From assembly GCA_934647945.1 (NCBI GenBank), contig CAKUFK010000003.1, positions 224,800-288,799 of the forward strand: a DNA stretch of 64,000 bases, given 5' to 3'. Source of the stretch: an uncultured Eubacteriales bacterium. Lineage in GTDB: Bacteria; Bacillota; Clostridia; Oscillospirales; Acutalibacteraceae. Both the position numbers and the translations under genes were made by a program. This document shows positions 33,042-41,451 of the stretch, in pieces. Under the pieces are notes generated by a model that made no database searches, was not told where the DNA came from, and saw only the letters and a list, made by a program, of their open reading frames with translations. The first letter of the stretch is position 1; every line of letters starts with the position of its first letter.

Positions 33042-33140
33042 ATGACGAAGAAGCTGCGGGGAACGAGCAGGAGGACCGGTCATATTTCCGGAGTGGTGTG
33101 GTTCACGGCAGGGCGTTCCGCGATGCGTTGCGGGGTGTAA
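33042..33140 (+). CDS. Possible 32-aa basic peptide in the orphan transcription unit
   Basis: ATG 33042 is preceded by GAAGGGGAA at proper distance. The frame encodes MTKKLRGTSRRTGHISGVVW and twelve more residues, basic, ending MRCGV. It sits between a good promoter and a good terminator. It may be a leader peptide, a small protein, or incidental within a small RNA. The flanks (32958-33041 and 33141-33264) hold only the promoter and terminator. Confidence 0.35.
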   Translation: MTKKLRGTSRRTGHISGVVWFTAGRSAMRCGV

Positions 33141-33156
33141 CGGCTGTCCGTATTCG

Positions 33157-33186
33157 ACACATCTGGAAATCAGATGTGTTTTTTTA
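33157..33186 (+). terminator. Terminator of the orphan small unit
   Basis: ACACATCTG (33157-33165) pairs with CAGATGTGT (33171-33179) around GAAAT, followed by seven T residues. Confidence 0.85.
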
Positions 33187-33264
33187 TTTTCCAAAAACAA
33201 GCGGCGGGAAACCGTGCGAAGACGGCCCCGATACGGATTTTCGGAAACTTGAACCTCAGGAACA

Positions 33265-33293
33265 TTGACAACCGAACCGATTTCCTTTACAAT
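33265..33293 (+). promoter_or_regulatory. rnpB promoter
   Basis: TTGACA (33265-33270) and TACAAT (33288-33293) have a 17-base spacer, about 10 bases before the RNA. Confidence 0.88.
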
Positions 33294-33303
33294 GGAAATC
33301 TAT

Positions 33304-33629
33304 GAGCGGGCCGGGCAGCCGCGTGCCTTTTGGCATGAGGAAAGTCCGAGCTTCACAGGGCGGGATAACGGCTAACGGCCGCCGGGGGTGACCCTAGGGA
33401 AAGTGCAACAGAGAGATACCGCCGCGCCTGGCGCGGTAAGGGTGGAAAGGCGAGGTAAGAGCTCACCGGCGCATGGGAGACCATGCGGCCCTGCAAACCC
33501 TATCCGAAGCAACGCCGACCGAAGCGATACATTGGCCCGATGTGCTTCAACGGGCGGCTAGAGCCGCATGGCAACATGCGGTCGAGATAGATGGCTGTCC
33601 AAGACAGAACTCGGCTTACAGGCCCGCTC
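33304..33629 (+). ncRNA. rnpB: RNase P RNA, class A
   Basis: This is the catalytic RNA that matures tRNA 5' ends. The P4 and core elements are clear: GAGGAAAGTCCGAGCTTCAC, then GGATAACGGCTAACGGCC, AGGGAAAGTGCAACAGAGAG, GGTGGAAAGGCGAGGTAAGA and a closing ACAGAACTCGGCTTACAGG. The outermost helix GAGCGGGCC (33304-33312) pairs with GGCCCGCTC (33621-33629), which sets the ends. An intact GATACATTGG stretch lies in the specificity domain. Protein frames crossing this interval are not genes. Confidence 0.95.
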
Positions 33630-33674
33630 ATCTTTTTACAAATCAGGTCCTCGGGGCCTGCATATACGGAGCCT

Positions 33675-33716
33675 GGCAGGCGTTTTCGTATGTGACGGAA
33701 ACGCCTGCCGGTTTTT
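33675..33716 (+). terminator. Terminator downstream of rnpB
   Basis: GGCAGGCGTTTTCG pairs with CGGAAACGCCTGCC (33675-33688 with 33696-33709; one G-T pair) and is followed by GGTTTTT. The stretch 33717-33858 before the ABC gene shows no gene or convincing promoter. Confidence 0.85.
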
Positions 33717-33858
33717 GTTAGAAGGGGAGTGTAAGACAAAACACAGGGGTTTTCACACAGCGGGTTCGCGCCTGGCCGGATTTCTAAAACGTCCGGGATC
33801 CCGGCGGGTGCCGGCCGGCGTCACTATGAAGCATATAGCAAAAAGGGGGGTCATATCC

Positions 33859-36168
33859 ATGGAGGAGCCATGGCGATCGGTACCCCGCAGCGTCCGGGAC
33901 GCGCTGGACGAGCGGGGCATCAGGGCGGACGGTGTGCGGGCCGCCGCCTGCTGCGACATGTCAAAGGAGGGGGAGCTCCGAAACATTTACCTGTTTCTGA
34001 CCGCCGACGCCCTGTTGCTCGGCGTGTCCGACCGGACGGGAGAAATGGCCTATGCCGGAGCCCAGCCCTTCCGCCATCGGGAGCCGGAGGGGATCGGGGA
34101 ATGGATCGAGCTGTCCCTGCCCAGGCTGGGAAAGCCCCGGATCCTCAACCAAGTAGTGGGCGGGCTGCTCACCCTGGAGCTGGACGGGGCCGAAACCTGG
34201 ATCTGCCGGTTTTCAGGGACGAAAATGCGGGAGATGCAGCGCTTTACCCGCAAGCTGGAGGCGGCTATCGAGGACAAGCCCTTCCCGCCGGAGCGGGAAT
34301 CGGCGGAGGCGGAATATTGCCCGAAATGCGGGGCGCCCTATCCCGACCGGGGCCGCGCGGTCTGTCCGAAATGTTCGGAAAAGCATACGGTGTTCATGCG
34401 GATCCTGGCGTATTTCAAGGAGTATAAGCTCCGGGTGGCGGTCATGCTGCTCTGCGTGGCCCTGTCCGGCCTGTTCAACGCGTTCCTGCCCTATCTGAGC
34501 GGCTCGGTGCTGTACGACCAGGTCCTGGGACGGGACGAGGCGCTGGCGGCTTCTCTGGGGATGGCGGGCAACTTCACCCTGATCCTGCTGCTCCTGGTGC
34601 TCACCTCGGCGGCAGCCAAGCTGCTGCAGAACCTGACCGGGATCCTCCATGGGCGGATGACCGCCTATATGGTCCCGGGCATTGTCTGTAAAATGAAGGA
34701 AAAGGTCTTTGAATCCCTGCAGAAGCTGTCCATCGGCTTTTATACCCGCCGGCAGACCGGCAGCCTGATGCAGCGGGTCAACGGCGACGCCCGGCAGGTC
34801 ATGCAGTTTTTTATCGATGGCATGCCGTATTTCCTCTTCAATGTCCTCACCTTCCTGTTTTCCGGGATCTTGATGTTCCGGATGGACTGGCGGCTGGCGC
34901 TGGTGGCGCTGTTTATGCTGCCGCCCCTGTTCTGGGTGAGTTACCTGCTCCTGCCCCGGTATTGGCACGCCCACGGCCGCCGCTCCCGGACGGTCCGCTC
35001 TCTCTATTCCCTGCTCAACGACAACCTGACCGGCGCCCGGGTGGTCCGGGCCTTCGGTCAGGAGGAAAACGAGAACCGGCGGTTCCACAAGGTCAATGAG
35101 AAGCTGCGGGAGGCCGAGATGAAGGCGGTGCGGTACGGCAGCCGGTTCGACATCGCCTATGCCTTGGCCCGGGACATCCCCACCCTGCTGGTGTGGGGCG
35201 TAGGGGCGCTGATCATCCTGGCGGGGCCGGGGGACTTCACCTACGGCAAGCTGATTACCTTCATCAACTACCTGGTCATGATGCAGGGGCCGATGATCTT
35301 CTTCTCCGACGTGTTCCGCTGGTGGTCGAGCAGCATGAACGCCGCCCAGCGGGTGTTCGAGATCATCGACGCGGTCCCCGATATCGCGGAAAAGCCCGAC
35401 GCAAAGCGGGTCGAACTCCGGGGCGGTGTCCGGCTGGACGGCGTTTCATTCAGCTACGAGCCGAATAAGCCGGTGCTCAAGAACGTCTCCTTTGAGGTGA
35501 AGCCGGGGGAGATGCTGGGTATCGTCGGCAAATCCGGGGCAGGGAAATCCACCCTGGTCAACCTGATCTCCCGGCTGTATGATCCCGACGAGGGAGAGGT
35601 ACGGCTGGACGGCATCGACGTGCGGGATCTCGCGTTTTCCTCACTGCGGGGGGCGGTGGCCATGGTCAGCCAGGAAACCTATATTTTTATGGGCACGGTG
35701 TCGGAAAACATTGCCTACGCGCGGCCGGACGCCACCCGTGAGGAGATCGTGCGGGCCGCGGTGGCGGCGAGCGCCCATGGCTTCATCTGCCGCCTGCCGC
35801 ACGGCTACGATACCGTCATCGGCTCCGGCGGCCGGGAGCTGTCGGGCGGCGAGCGGCAGCGCCTGTCTATCGCCCGGGCCATTTTGGCCGACCCGCAGAT
35901 CCTGGTGCTCGACGAGGCGACCGCCTCAGTGGACACCGAGACCGAGCGGGCCATCCAGGATTCCCTGGACGAGCTCGTCCAGGGCCGGACCACCATCTCT
36001 ATCGCCCACCGCCTCTCCACCCTGCGTAGTGCGGATCATCTGATCGTGCTGGATAACGGCGAGCTGGTGGAAAGCGGCACGCACGCCGAGCTGGTGGAGA
36101 AGCGGGGTGTGTACTACAAACTGCTGCAATTGCAGACCAAGGCCCTCGCCATGCGGGGGATCGAATAG
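33859..36168 (+). CDS. ABC exporter 1 with N-terminal domain and zinc ribbon
   Basis: The 769-residue chain has three parts. Residues 1-150 form a soluble domain rich in strands (LFLTADALLLGVSDR), resembling a PH-like fold. Residues about 153-175 are a zinc ribbon (YCPKCGAPYPDRG, then VCPKCSEKH). The rest is a full exporter half: six membrane helices, Walker A GKSGAGKST (about 556), signature LSGGERQRLSIARA (about 661) and Walker B LVLDEATASVD. A start at ATG 33826 would add eleven residues. It lies upstream of a GNAT pseudogene, a DUF1854 gene and a second similar exporter, its probable heterodimer partner. Confidence 0.88.
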   Translation: MEEPWRSVPRSVRDALDERGIRADGVRAAACCDMSKEGELRNIYLFLTADALLLGVSDRTGEMAYAGAQPFRHREPEGIGEWIELSLPRLGKPRILNQVVGGLLTLELDGAETWICRFSGTKMREMQRFTRKLEAAIEDKPFPPERESAEAEYCPKCGAPYPDRGRAVCPKCSEKHTVFMRILAYFKEYKLRVAVMLLCVALSGLFNAFLPYLSGSVLYDQVLGRDEALAASLGMAGNFTLILLLLVLTSAAAKLLQNLTGILHGRMTAYMVPGIVCKMKEKVFESLQKLSIGFYTRRQTGSLMQRVNGDARQVMQFFIDGMPYFLFNVLTFLFSGILMFRMDWRLALVALFMLPPLFWVSYLLLPRYWHAHGRRSRTVRSLYSLLNDNLTGARVVRAFGQEENENRRFHKVNEKLREAEMKAVRYGSRFDIAYALARDIPTLLVWGVGALIILAGPGDFTYGKLITFINYLVMMQGPMIFFSDVFRWWSSSMNAAQRVFEIIDAVPDIAEKPDAKRVELRGGVRLDGVSFSYEPNKPVLKNVSFEVKPGEMLGIVGKSGAGKSTLVNLISRLYDPDEGEVRLDGIDVRDLAFSSLRGAVAMVSQETYIFMGTVSENIAYARPDATREEIVRAAVAASAHGFICRLPHGYDTVIGSGGRELSGGERQRLSIARAILADPQILVLDEATASVDTETERAIQDSLDELVQGRTTISIAHRLSTLRSADHLIVLDNGELVESGTHAELVEKRGVYYKLLQLQTKALAMRGIE

Positions 36169-36183
36169 GGATGGAAGCCGAAT

Positions 36184-36722
36184 ATGGTCTATTTTGAGGA
36201 TGCCGGGCTTCTCATCCGGTATATGGAGCCCGGGGATGTCCGGACGATCGTTCGGGAAGAAACGGCAAGGGGGGATGCCGTTTCCGTGGAAAAGTACGAT
36301 ATGCGGCTGCGTGATCAGGCCGAAAACCGCTCCGTCGCGCTGGTGGCGGTATATCATGGGGCGGTGGCGGGCTATATCCATGTGTACCGGGAAGCGGGAC
36401 AGGGCCCTTTGCCGGTACGGGCATCCCGGAGATCGTGGATTTCGGCGTGCTGGAAAAATACCGCAAAAACGGGATCGGCACCCGCCTTATGGACGTGGCG
36501 GAGCAGCTCGCCCGGGCATACGGCCCGGCCGTCTGCCTGGGCGTCGGCCTGCACAGCGGGTACGGCGGCGCACAGCGGCTATATGCCAAACGGGGGTATC
36601 TTCCGGACGGTTCGGGGGTATGGTACCGGGACGCCGTCTGCGAGCCTTACGCCATTTGCCGCAATGACGACGATTTGATCTTATATCTGTCAAAGGTATT
36701 TGACAAAGAAACTGGAAGGTGA
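36184..36722 (+). pseudogene. GNAT acetyltransferase, single-base frameshift
   Basis: The first frame (MVYFEDAGLLIRYMEPGDVR to YIHVYREAGQGP) and a second frame (GIPEIVDFGVLEKYRKNGIG to the stop at 36722) join into one GNAT protein if a T is added in the CCCTTT run near 36409-36411. The acetyl-CoA loop YRKNGIGTRLMDVAEQL is in the second frame. The start at ATG 36184 has an AGGGATGG site. It may be a true recent mutation or a sequencing error in a homopolymer. It sits 15 bases after ABC exporter 1. Confidence 0.8.
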
Positions 36723-36736
36723 AAGGAGGGGCCGCC

Positions 36737-37297
36737 ATGTGCCCTGAAACCGACATACTGGAGCAGGAAAAGAAAGCGGTGGCGGATATGATCGCCGTCC
36801 GGGCCATCACCCCGGACAACGCGGTTTTCGAGAGGACCGGCGGCGGATTCGTGCGGATGGCCTTTACCGCGCCGAACGGCACGGTTAAGGAATATCCCCG
36901 GATATCGGTCCACCGCTGTTTCCCCTTTTCCGATCCGGACCGCTACATTTCCATCCGGGAACCGGAGGCGGACGGAAAAGAGATCGGCCTGATCGAGGAC
37001 ATCCGCCGCCTGCCAGGGGAGACGCGGGCCATGCTGGAGGAGCAGATGGCCCTGCGGTATTTTACCCCGGTGATCCAGAAAATCCATAGCATCAAAGAGG
37101 AGAACGGCTTTTCCTACTGGGATACCGAGACCGACCGGGGTGCCTGCCGGTTTACCGTCCGGATGGGCGGCGGGAGCGTCTATGCCATCGGGAAGGACCG
37201 GTATCTCGTCACCGATCTGGACGGCAATCGCTTTGAAATCCCGGAGCTCGGCCGGATGTCCGCCCGGGAACTGAAGATGCTGGATCTGTTTGTGTAG
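36737..37297 (+). CDS. DUF1854 family protein
   Basis: The 186-residue product shows the DUF1854 order: EYPRISVHRCFPFSDPDRYI, EIGLIEDIRRLPGE, ALRYFTPVIQKIHSIKEENG, FSYWDTETDRGACRFTVR and a late DLDGNRFEIPELG. No membrane segment is seen. DUF1854 is found fused to or next to ABC exporters, and in some proteobacteria in cyanophycin-associated clusters; no such enzymes are nearby here. AAGGAGGG before ATG 36737 sets the start. Context suggests a cytosolic accessory of the two flanking exporters. Confidence 0.88.
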   Translation: MCPETDILEQEKKAVADMIAVRAITPDNAVFERTGGGFVRMAFTAPNGTVKEYPRISVHRCFPFSDPDRYISIREPEADGKEIGLIEDIRRLPGETRAMLEEQMALRYFTPVIQKIHSIKEENGFSYWDTETDRGACRFTVRMGGGSVYAIGKDRYLVTDLDGNRFEIPELGRMSARELKMLDLFV

Positions 37298-37394
37298 GAA
37301 GAGACACGGCGGAAGGAAAACGGCCGCCCAAATTTCCGGGGATGGGACGGCTAGTGACCATCGCAATTCCCGCATATCCGTCTATTTTTCATCT

Positions 37395-37559
37395 CTGGCC
37401 TGCGGGCCACCTTCTTTCTTCACACGAAGAAAGAAGGCAAAGACGTGCCAAGGGGGAAATCCCCTTGGAGCCCCGGGCAGCTTGCCGGCTTTCTTTTCAG
37501 GAAAGCCGGCGGGCAGGCCGACACCTGACCCCGCCTATATAAAAAGGGGCCGCGGCCCC
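37395..37559 (+). repeat. Mosaic intergenic repeat, copy A
   Basis: Modules in order: CTGGCCTGCGGGCCACC, a TTCTTTC/GAAAGAA hairpin, GGCAAAG, a CCAAGGGG/CCCCTTGG hairpin, a GCCGGCTTTC/GAAAGCCGGC hairpin, CACCTGACCCCGCC and a GGGGCCGCGGCCCC palindrome. The same modules recur near 37.7, 37.9, 40.7, 40.9 and 51.7-51.9 kb. Bases 37298-37394 hold nothing recognisable. Confidence 0.85.
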
Positions 37560-37639
37560 TGGGTTGGGTTACTGATTTTTTCAGTCCCGCGCCCAACCGG
37601 TCCCCGGGGGCCTCGGGCCCCCTTACTGTATGGGCGTCG

Positions 37640-37772
37640 GTTCAGGAAAAAACGGCAATGCCGGTTTTCCTGAATAGAAAACCGGTCAATTACCTGGGGG
37701 TCTGGGGGCAAAGCCCTCGGCGTCTCTTTGTATCCTTTCTCCACGCGGAGAAAGGATTGGCCGCACATTCAA
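37640..37772 (-). repeat. Mosaic intergenic repeat, copy B (inverted)
   Basis: Read on the minus strand this has the CCTTTCTC/GAGAAAGG hairpin, ACAAAGAGACGCC, a GGGGGC loop and an ACCGGTTTTC/GAAAACCGG hairpin, in the same order as the copies at 40.9 and 51.8 kb. Confidence 0.75.
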
Positions 37773-37825
37773 CATCCTTTTCGGCAGGATGCTGCATGGT
37801 ATGCGCGGACATACCGCAACATAGT

Positions 37826-37910
37826 CTGGCCTGAGGGCCACCTTCTTTCTTCACACGAAGAAAGAAGGCAAAGGCGTGCCAAGGGGGAATCCCCCTTGGA
37901 ATCCCGGGCG
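37826..37910 (+). repeat. Mosaic intergenic repeat, copy C
   Basis: Nearly identical to the first half of copy A, including the TTCTTTCTTCACACGAAGAA hairpin and CCAAGGGGGAATCCCCCTTG. It joins directly to the left inverted arm at 37911. Confidence 0.85.
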
Positions 37911-38020
37911 ATTTTGATTTTTAGGGCCATTGTGGGACACCACAATGGCGGGTGACCGGCCCCAGTGCCCGCCAGTATAGAGAGCCCTTCAGGGGCCGGT
38001 CCAGAGTTCTTTTAAGGAAA
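37911..38020 (+). repeat. Left arm of 110-bp inverted repeat flanking ABC exporter 2
   Basis: This arm matches the reverse complement of 40495-40604 with only a handful of differences. It contains the perfect hairpin CCATTGTGG-GACA-CCACAATGG. A weaker match continues inward to about 38085. It ends 118 bases before the ABC exporter 2 start. Confidence 0.88.
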
Positions 38021-38138
38021 ATCGACTCGGACGCCGCCACCCGAACCCGCCAATACAAAAGGGCCTGCGGCCCCGGGGATGGACGGGACGGCAGTCCATG
38101 CATGTACAAACAACCTCAATGAATAGGGGGGTGGTTCC

Positions 38139-40325
38139 ATGAAGCTGCAATATGCCCTGCCCGTTTGGGCGGAAACGCTTCCGGGCATCGTGCCGGAGGA
38201 GGTGCGGTACTGTGTGCCCTATGACCTGACGGCCGAAGGGCGGTTCCTCCGGGATGGATACTTGGCCGTGACGCGGGAACGGCTGTTCGTACTCGAAGGG
38301 GGCCGGATCCTGCGGGACATCCCGCTGCGGCAGGGAACGGAAATCGTCTGCTCGCCCCAGGTGGACAGCGGGCTGCTGCTCTCCCGGCAGGATGGGGAGG
38401 AACGGTTCCTCTGCCGCTTCACCATGCGGCATATGGTGCGGATTTCCTATGTCGCGAAGGGCGCCACGCAGTTTGCCGCCGGGATCGACCGGCAGGTGGA
38501 GAGCCGGGAGCGGGAGCTCCACTGCGAAAGGTGCGGCCGCGTTTTGCCCGGCGCGTCCCTGTGTCCGAAATGCGACGGTGGCCGCAGCCTCGGGCTGCGG
38601 CACTATTGGGATCTTTGCAGCCGGTATACCCTGCCGCTGCTCCTGCTGACCCTGCTGACCGGCGTGGTGGCCGTCATCAATGTCGGTATCCAGTTCATCC
38701 AGCGGGATTTCATCGACAATGTCCTGCGTCCCGCCTCTGGTACATTGGAGGATGTGGCCCGCTTTTTCGGTATCATGCTGGCGCTGACGCTGGCGGGCAT
38801 CACGTTGAATATCACCAACACCCTGTGGAGCAACCACCTGGGCACCCGGGTCAGCCGGGATCTGCGGGCCAGGGTCTTCGACAAGATCAACCAGCTCTCC
38901 CTGTCCTTCCTGAACGTCCGGCAGGCCGGGGAACTGATGAACCGTACGGTGGAAGATACCAACCGGGTGCGGGAATTCATGCAGCAGACCATGGCCCAGA
39001 TGTTTACGAATCTCTTTACCATGGCGGGTGCCTTGATCCTGATGCTGATCATGAACTGGAGAATGGCCCTGCTGGCCGTGGCGTTGGCGCCGGCTGCCAT
39101 GCTGCTGGTCCGGCTCTTTCACCGCAAGGAGCACCGCATCTTCCGGCAGCAGTGGATCGTGGACGACCGTCTCAACGACCGGCTGCAGGACGTGATCTCG
39201 GGTATCCGGGTGGTGAAATCCTTCGGCCAGGAGAAACGGGAAACGGATCGTTTCCGAGAGGCCGCCGGGCGGCTGATGCAGATCCAGCGGCGCAACGAGA
39301 TTTTCTGGGCGACCCTGTATCCCTTCGTGACCATCCTCATGACCGCCGGAACGTATTTCGTAATGTATTTCGGCGGCGTCCATGTTCTGGACGGCACCAT
39401 GACACCCGGCCAGCTCGTCCAGTTCCTGGCCTACGCCGGGATGCTGTACGGCCCGCTCGGGTATGTATCGCGGCTGCCCCGGATGCTGGTGTGGCTGGTC
39501 AATTCCCTGGAACGGCTCTATGACATTCTGGATGAAGAGCCGGATATCCGGGACCAGCCGGACAGCGAGGAGCATGAGATCGGCGGGGATGTGGAATTCG
39601 AGGGGGTGAGCTTCGGCTACAAATCCTATGAACCGGTTCTGGAAGGGTTGGACCTGTCGGTGAAAAAGGGGGAGATGATCGGCCTGGTGGGTCCCTCCGG
39701 GGCCGGCAAATCCACTGTGATCAACCTGCTCATGCGGCTGTATAACGTCGATGGGGGACAGATCCGGATCGACGGGAGGCCCCTCTCCGACATGTCGAAG
39801 CGGAGCCTGCACAGCCAGATCGGCGTGGTGCTGCAGGAAACCTTCCTGTTTTCCGGCACTGTTTTCGACAACATCCGCTATGCCAGCCCGGATGCCGACG
39901 AGCGGCGGGTGATCGAAGCCGCCAAAATGGCCAACGCACATGAGTTCATTACCAAGCTGCCGGACGGCTACGACACCTATGTAGGGGAGAAGGGCTACAC
40001 CCTGTCGGGCGGGGAACGGCAGCGGATCGCCATTGCACGGGCCATCCTGCATGATCCGCGGCTGCTGATCCTGGACGAAGCCACCAGCAGCCTGGACACC
40101 GAGACCGAGTACCAGATCCAGGAGGCGCTGGGTCGCCTGATCAAAGGGCGGACCACCTTTGCCATCGCCCACCGGCTTTCCACCCTCCGGGAAGCAGACC
40201 GGATCGTCGTCATCGACAAGCACCGCATCGCCGAGGTGGGATCCCACAACGAGCTGATGCGGAAAAAGGGCATCTATTACGGCCTGGTCATGGCCCAGCT
40301 CGATATGCACAAGGTTCGGGAGTAG
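38139..40325 (+). CDS. ABC exporter 2 with N-terminal domain and zinc ribbon
   Basis: The 728-residue product mirrors exporter 1: a soluble N-terminal domain (1-125; YLAVTRERLFVLEGGRILRD), a zinc ribbon (HCERCGRVLPG and LCPKCDGG, about 128-148), six membrane helices, Walker A GPSGAGKST (about 518), signature LSGGERQRIAIARA (about 621) and Walker B LILDEATSSLDTETE. Both exporters keep the catalytic Glu, so a heterodimer would have two competent sites. The substrate is unknown. The gene lies inside 110-bp inverted repeats and has its own terminator. Confidence 0.88.
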   Translation: MKLQYALPVWAETLPGIVPEEVRYCVPYDLTAEGRFLRDGYLAVTRERLFVLEGGRILRDIPLRQGTEIVCSPQVDSGLLLSRQDGEERFLCRFTMRHMVRISYVAKGATQFAAGIDRQVESRERELHCERCGRVLPGASLCPKCDGGRSLGLRHYWDLCSRYTLPLLLLTLLTGVVAVINVGIQFIQRDFIDNVLRPASGTLEDVARFFGIMLALTLAGITLNITNTLWSNHLGTRVSRDLRARVFDKINQLSLSFLNVRQAGELMNRTVEDTNRVREFMQQTMAQMFTNLFTMAGALILMLIMNWRMALLAVALAPAAMLLVRLFHRKEHRIFRQQWIVDDRLNDRLQDVISGIRVVKSFGQEKRETDRFREAAGRLMQIQRRNEIFWATLYPFVTILMTAGTYFVMYFGGVHVLDGTMTPGQLVQFLAYAGMLYGPLGYVSRLPRMLVWLVNSLERLYDILDEEPDIRDQPDSEEHEIGGDVEFEGVSFGYKSYEPVLEGLDLSVKKGEMIGLVGPSGAGKSTVINLLMRLYNVDGGQIRIDGRPLSDMSKRSLHSQIGVVLQETFLFSGTVFDNIRYASPDADERRVIEAAKMANAHEFITKLPDGYDTYVGEKGYTLSGGERQRIAIARAILHDPRLLILDEATSSLDTETEYQIQEALGRLIKGRTTFAIAHRLSTLREADRIVVIDKHRIAEVGSHNELMRKKGIYYGLVMAQLDMHKVRE

Positions 40326-40365
40326 GGTGCCTCCTACCGGGGCACGATGGATCCGGCGTATAGAC

Positions 40366-40404
40366 AAAAGCGGGGCAGACAGAAATCCTGTCCGCCCCGC
40401 TTTT
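40366..40404 (+). terminator. Terminator after ABC exporter 2
   Basis: AAAAGCGGGGCAGACAG pairs with CTGTCCGCCCCGCTTTT (one mismatch) around a short AAATC loop. Confidence 0.88.
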
Positions 40405-40494
40405 ATGTGATAGCGTAGAATGGTGGCCATGTAAATTCCCGGGGCCGTCGCCCTTTTGTATAGAGGGTGTTTCAGAAGTCCGCGTTGGGGAGAC

Positions 40495-40604
40495 TTTCCT
40501 AAAAAGAACTCCGGATCGGCCCCTGAAGGGCTCTCTATATAAGCGGGCACTGTGGCCGGTCACCCGCCATTGTGGTATCCCACAATGGCCCTAAAAATCA
40601 AAAT
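40495..40604 (-). repeat. Right arm of 110-bp inverted repeat flanking ABC exporter 2
   Basis: Reverse complement of 37911-38020, with the hairpin CCATTGTGG-TATC-CCACAATGG. The inward extension (about 40430-40494) matches the left side weakly. Confidence 0.88.
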
Positions 40605-40720
40605 ACCTGCGGAGTCCAGGCTGACGCTTCTTTCCCTGTTCCTACTCGATTAGCCTCGGGCAAATGCGGAAGCATTTGCGAGGGCCGGGGCAGGCCACGT
40701 ATGATTTCGACGGCGTTCGA

Positions 40721-40768
40721 CCCGGCCTTCTTGTCGTTAAGAAAGGGGGTGGCCCGCAGGCCAGACCC
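40721..40768 (-). repeat. Mosaic repeat fragment, copy D (inverted)
   Basis: On the minus strand it reads GGTCTGGCCTGCGGGCCACC followed by CCCTTTCTTAACGAC, the first modules of the repeat family with a diverged hairpin. The rest of 40605-40840 has a GCAAATGCGGAAGCATTTGC hairpin and nothing else recognisable. Confidence 0.65.
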
Positions 40769-40840
40769 ATTTTTGCGGGGCGTGTTGGAGTTTGTCCGCG
40801 CATATAAAACGTTGTCCTAACGAAAAGGGATATCCAATGC

Positions 40841-41011
40841 GCGGCCACGTCCTTTCTCCGCGTGGAGAAAGGACGCAAAGAGACGCCGGGGGCTTCGCCC
40901 CTGGTCCCCCAGATTGCTGGCCGATTTTCTTTTTATGAAAATCGGCGGCAACACGAACACCTCAACCAACGTCCATATAAAATGGAGCTGCGGCCCCGGG
41001 GCCCCCGGGGC
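40841..41011 (+). repeat. Mosaic intergenic repeat, copy E
   Basis: It has the GCGGCCACGTCC start, the CCTTTCTCC/GGAGAAAGG hairpin, CGCAAAGAGACGCC, a GGGGGCTTCGCCCC hairpin, a GCCGATTTTC/GAAAATCGGC hairpin and a terminal GGCCCCGGGG block. It is the same layout as copy B and the copy at 51.8 kb. Confidence 0.85.
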
Positions 41012-41020
41012 GATTGCGGC

Positions 41021-41332
41021 TTATCGCGACTGCCGCTCCAGCGTCGCCTCCAGAAGGCGCAGCAGCGCGGCCCGCTCCCCGGGCGACAGGCGGCGCAGGA
41101 GCAGGAGGATTTGGTTTTCCTCTTCGGTCAGCGTCACCTCGGGCGTATCCGACCGGCCGGTGAGATAATCGAGCGTCACATGGAAATAGTCGGCCAGCCG
41201 CAGCAGGACGGCGTATTCGGGATTGTTGACGCCGGTTTCGTAAGCCGCGATTCTGGTCCGTTTCAAACCAAGGGCTTTGGCCAACTCCTTCTGAGTGAGT
41301 CGTTTCTCTTCCCGCAGTTCTTTTAAGCGCAT
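41021..41332 (-). CDS. XRE family transcriptional regulator
   Basis: The 103-residue product has an N-terminal Cro/C1 HTH (MRLKELREEKRLTQKELAKA, LKRTRIAAYETGVNNPEYAV, DYFHVTLDYLTGRSD) and a C-terminal helical tail (LTEEENQILLLLRRLSPGER). The start at ATG 41332 has an AAGAAGGT site. It is divergent from a small ribbon-helix-helix gene across an AT-rich region with a strong promoter; control of that gene is plausible. Confidence 0.92.
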   Translation of the reverse strand: MRLKELREEKRLTQKELAKALGLKRTRIAAYETGVNNPEYAVLLRLADYFHVTLDYLTGRSDTPEVTLTEEENQILLLLRRLSPGERAALLRLLEATLERQSR

Positions 41333-41377
41333 AGTGTGACCTTCTTTCACAAGTATATATAAAATCGCTTAATTGTG

Positions 41378-41407
41378 TTGACAAAGATATTTAAAAAGAC
41401 TTATACT
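41378..41407 (+). promoter_or_regulatory. Promoter for the 75-aa gene
   Basis: TTGACA (41378-41383) and TATACT (41402-41407) have an 18-base spacer. It lies in the region divergent to the XRE gene. Confidence 0.7.
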
Positions 41408-41451
41408 GGTTTCAAGATAAAACGACCACTTTACGGAAAGGCGGGTGCGCT

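Noticed and set aside
33568..33858. N-terminal extension of ABC exporter 1
   Set aside because: The open frame continues upstream across RNase P RNA and its terminator; the ribosome site supports ATG 33859.
37728..37955. Short open frames within the mosaic repeats (also near 40.6 and 51.6 kb)
   Set aside because: Their peptides simply translate repeat modules and shift with the repeat orientation; no independent ribosome sites.
37989..40550. An 853-codon minus-strand frame
   Set aside because: It is antisense to ABC exporter 2 and runs through the flanking repeats; no recognisable domain.
37395..41011. A CRISPR array
   Set aside because: The repeats are long, mosaic and in both orientations, without regular spacers; no cas genes are present. 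The Cas4-like domain at 25793-28216 belongs to a helicase.
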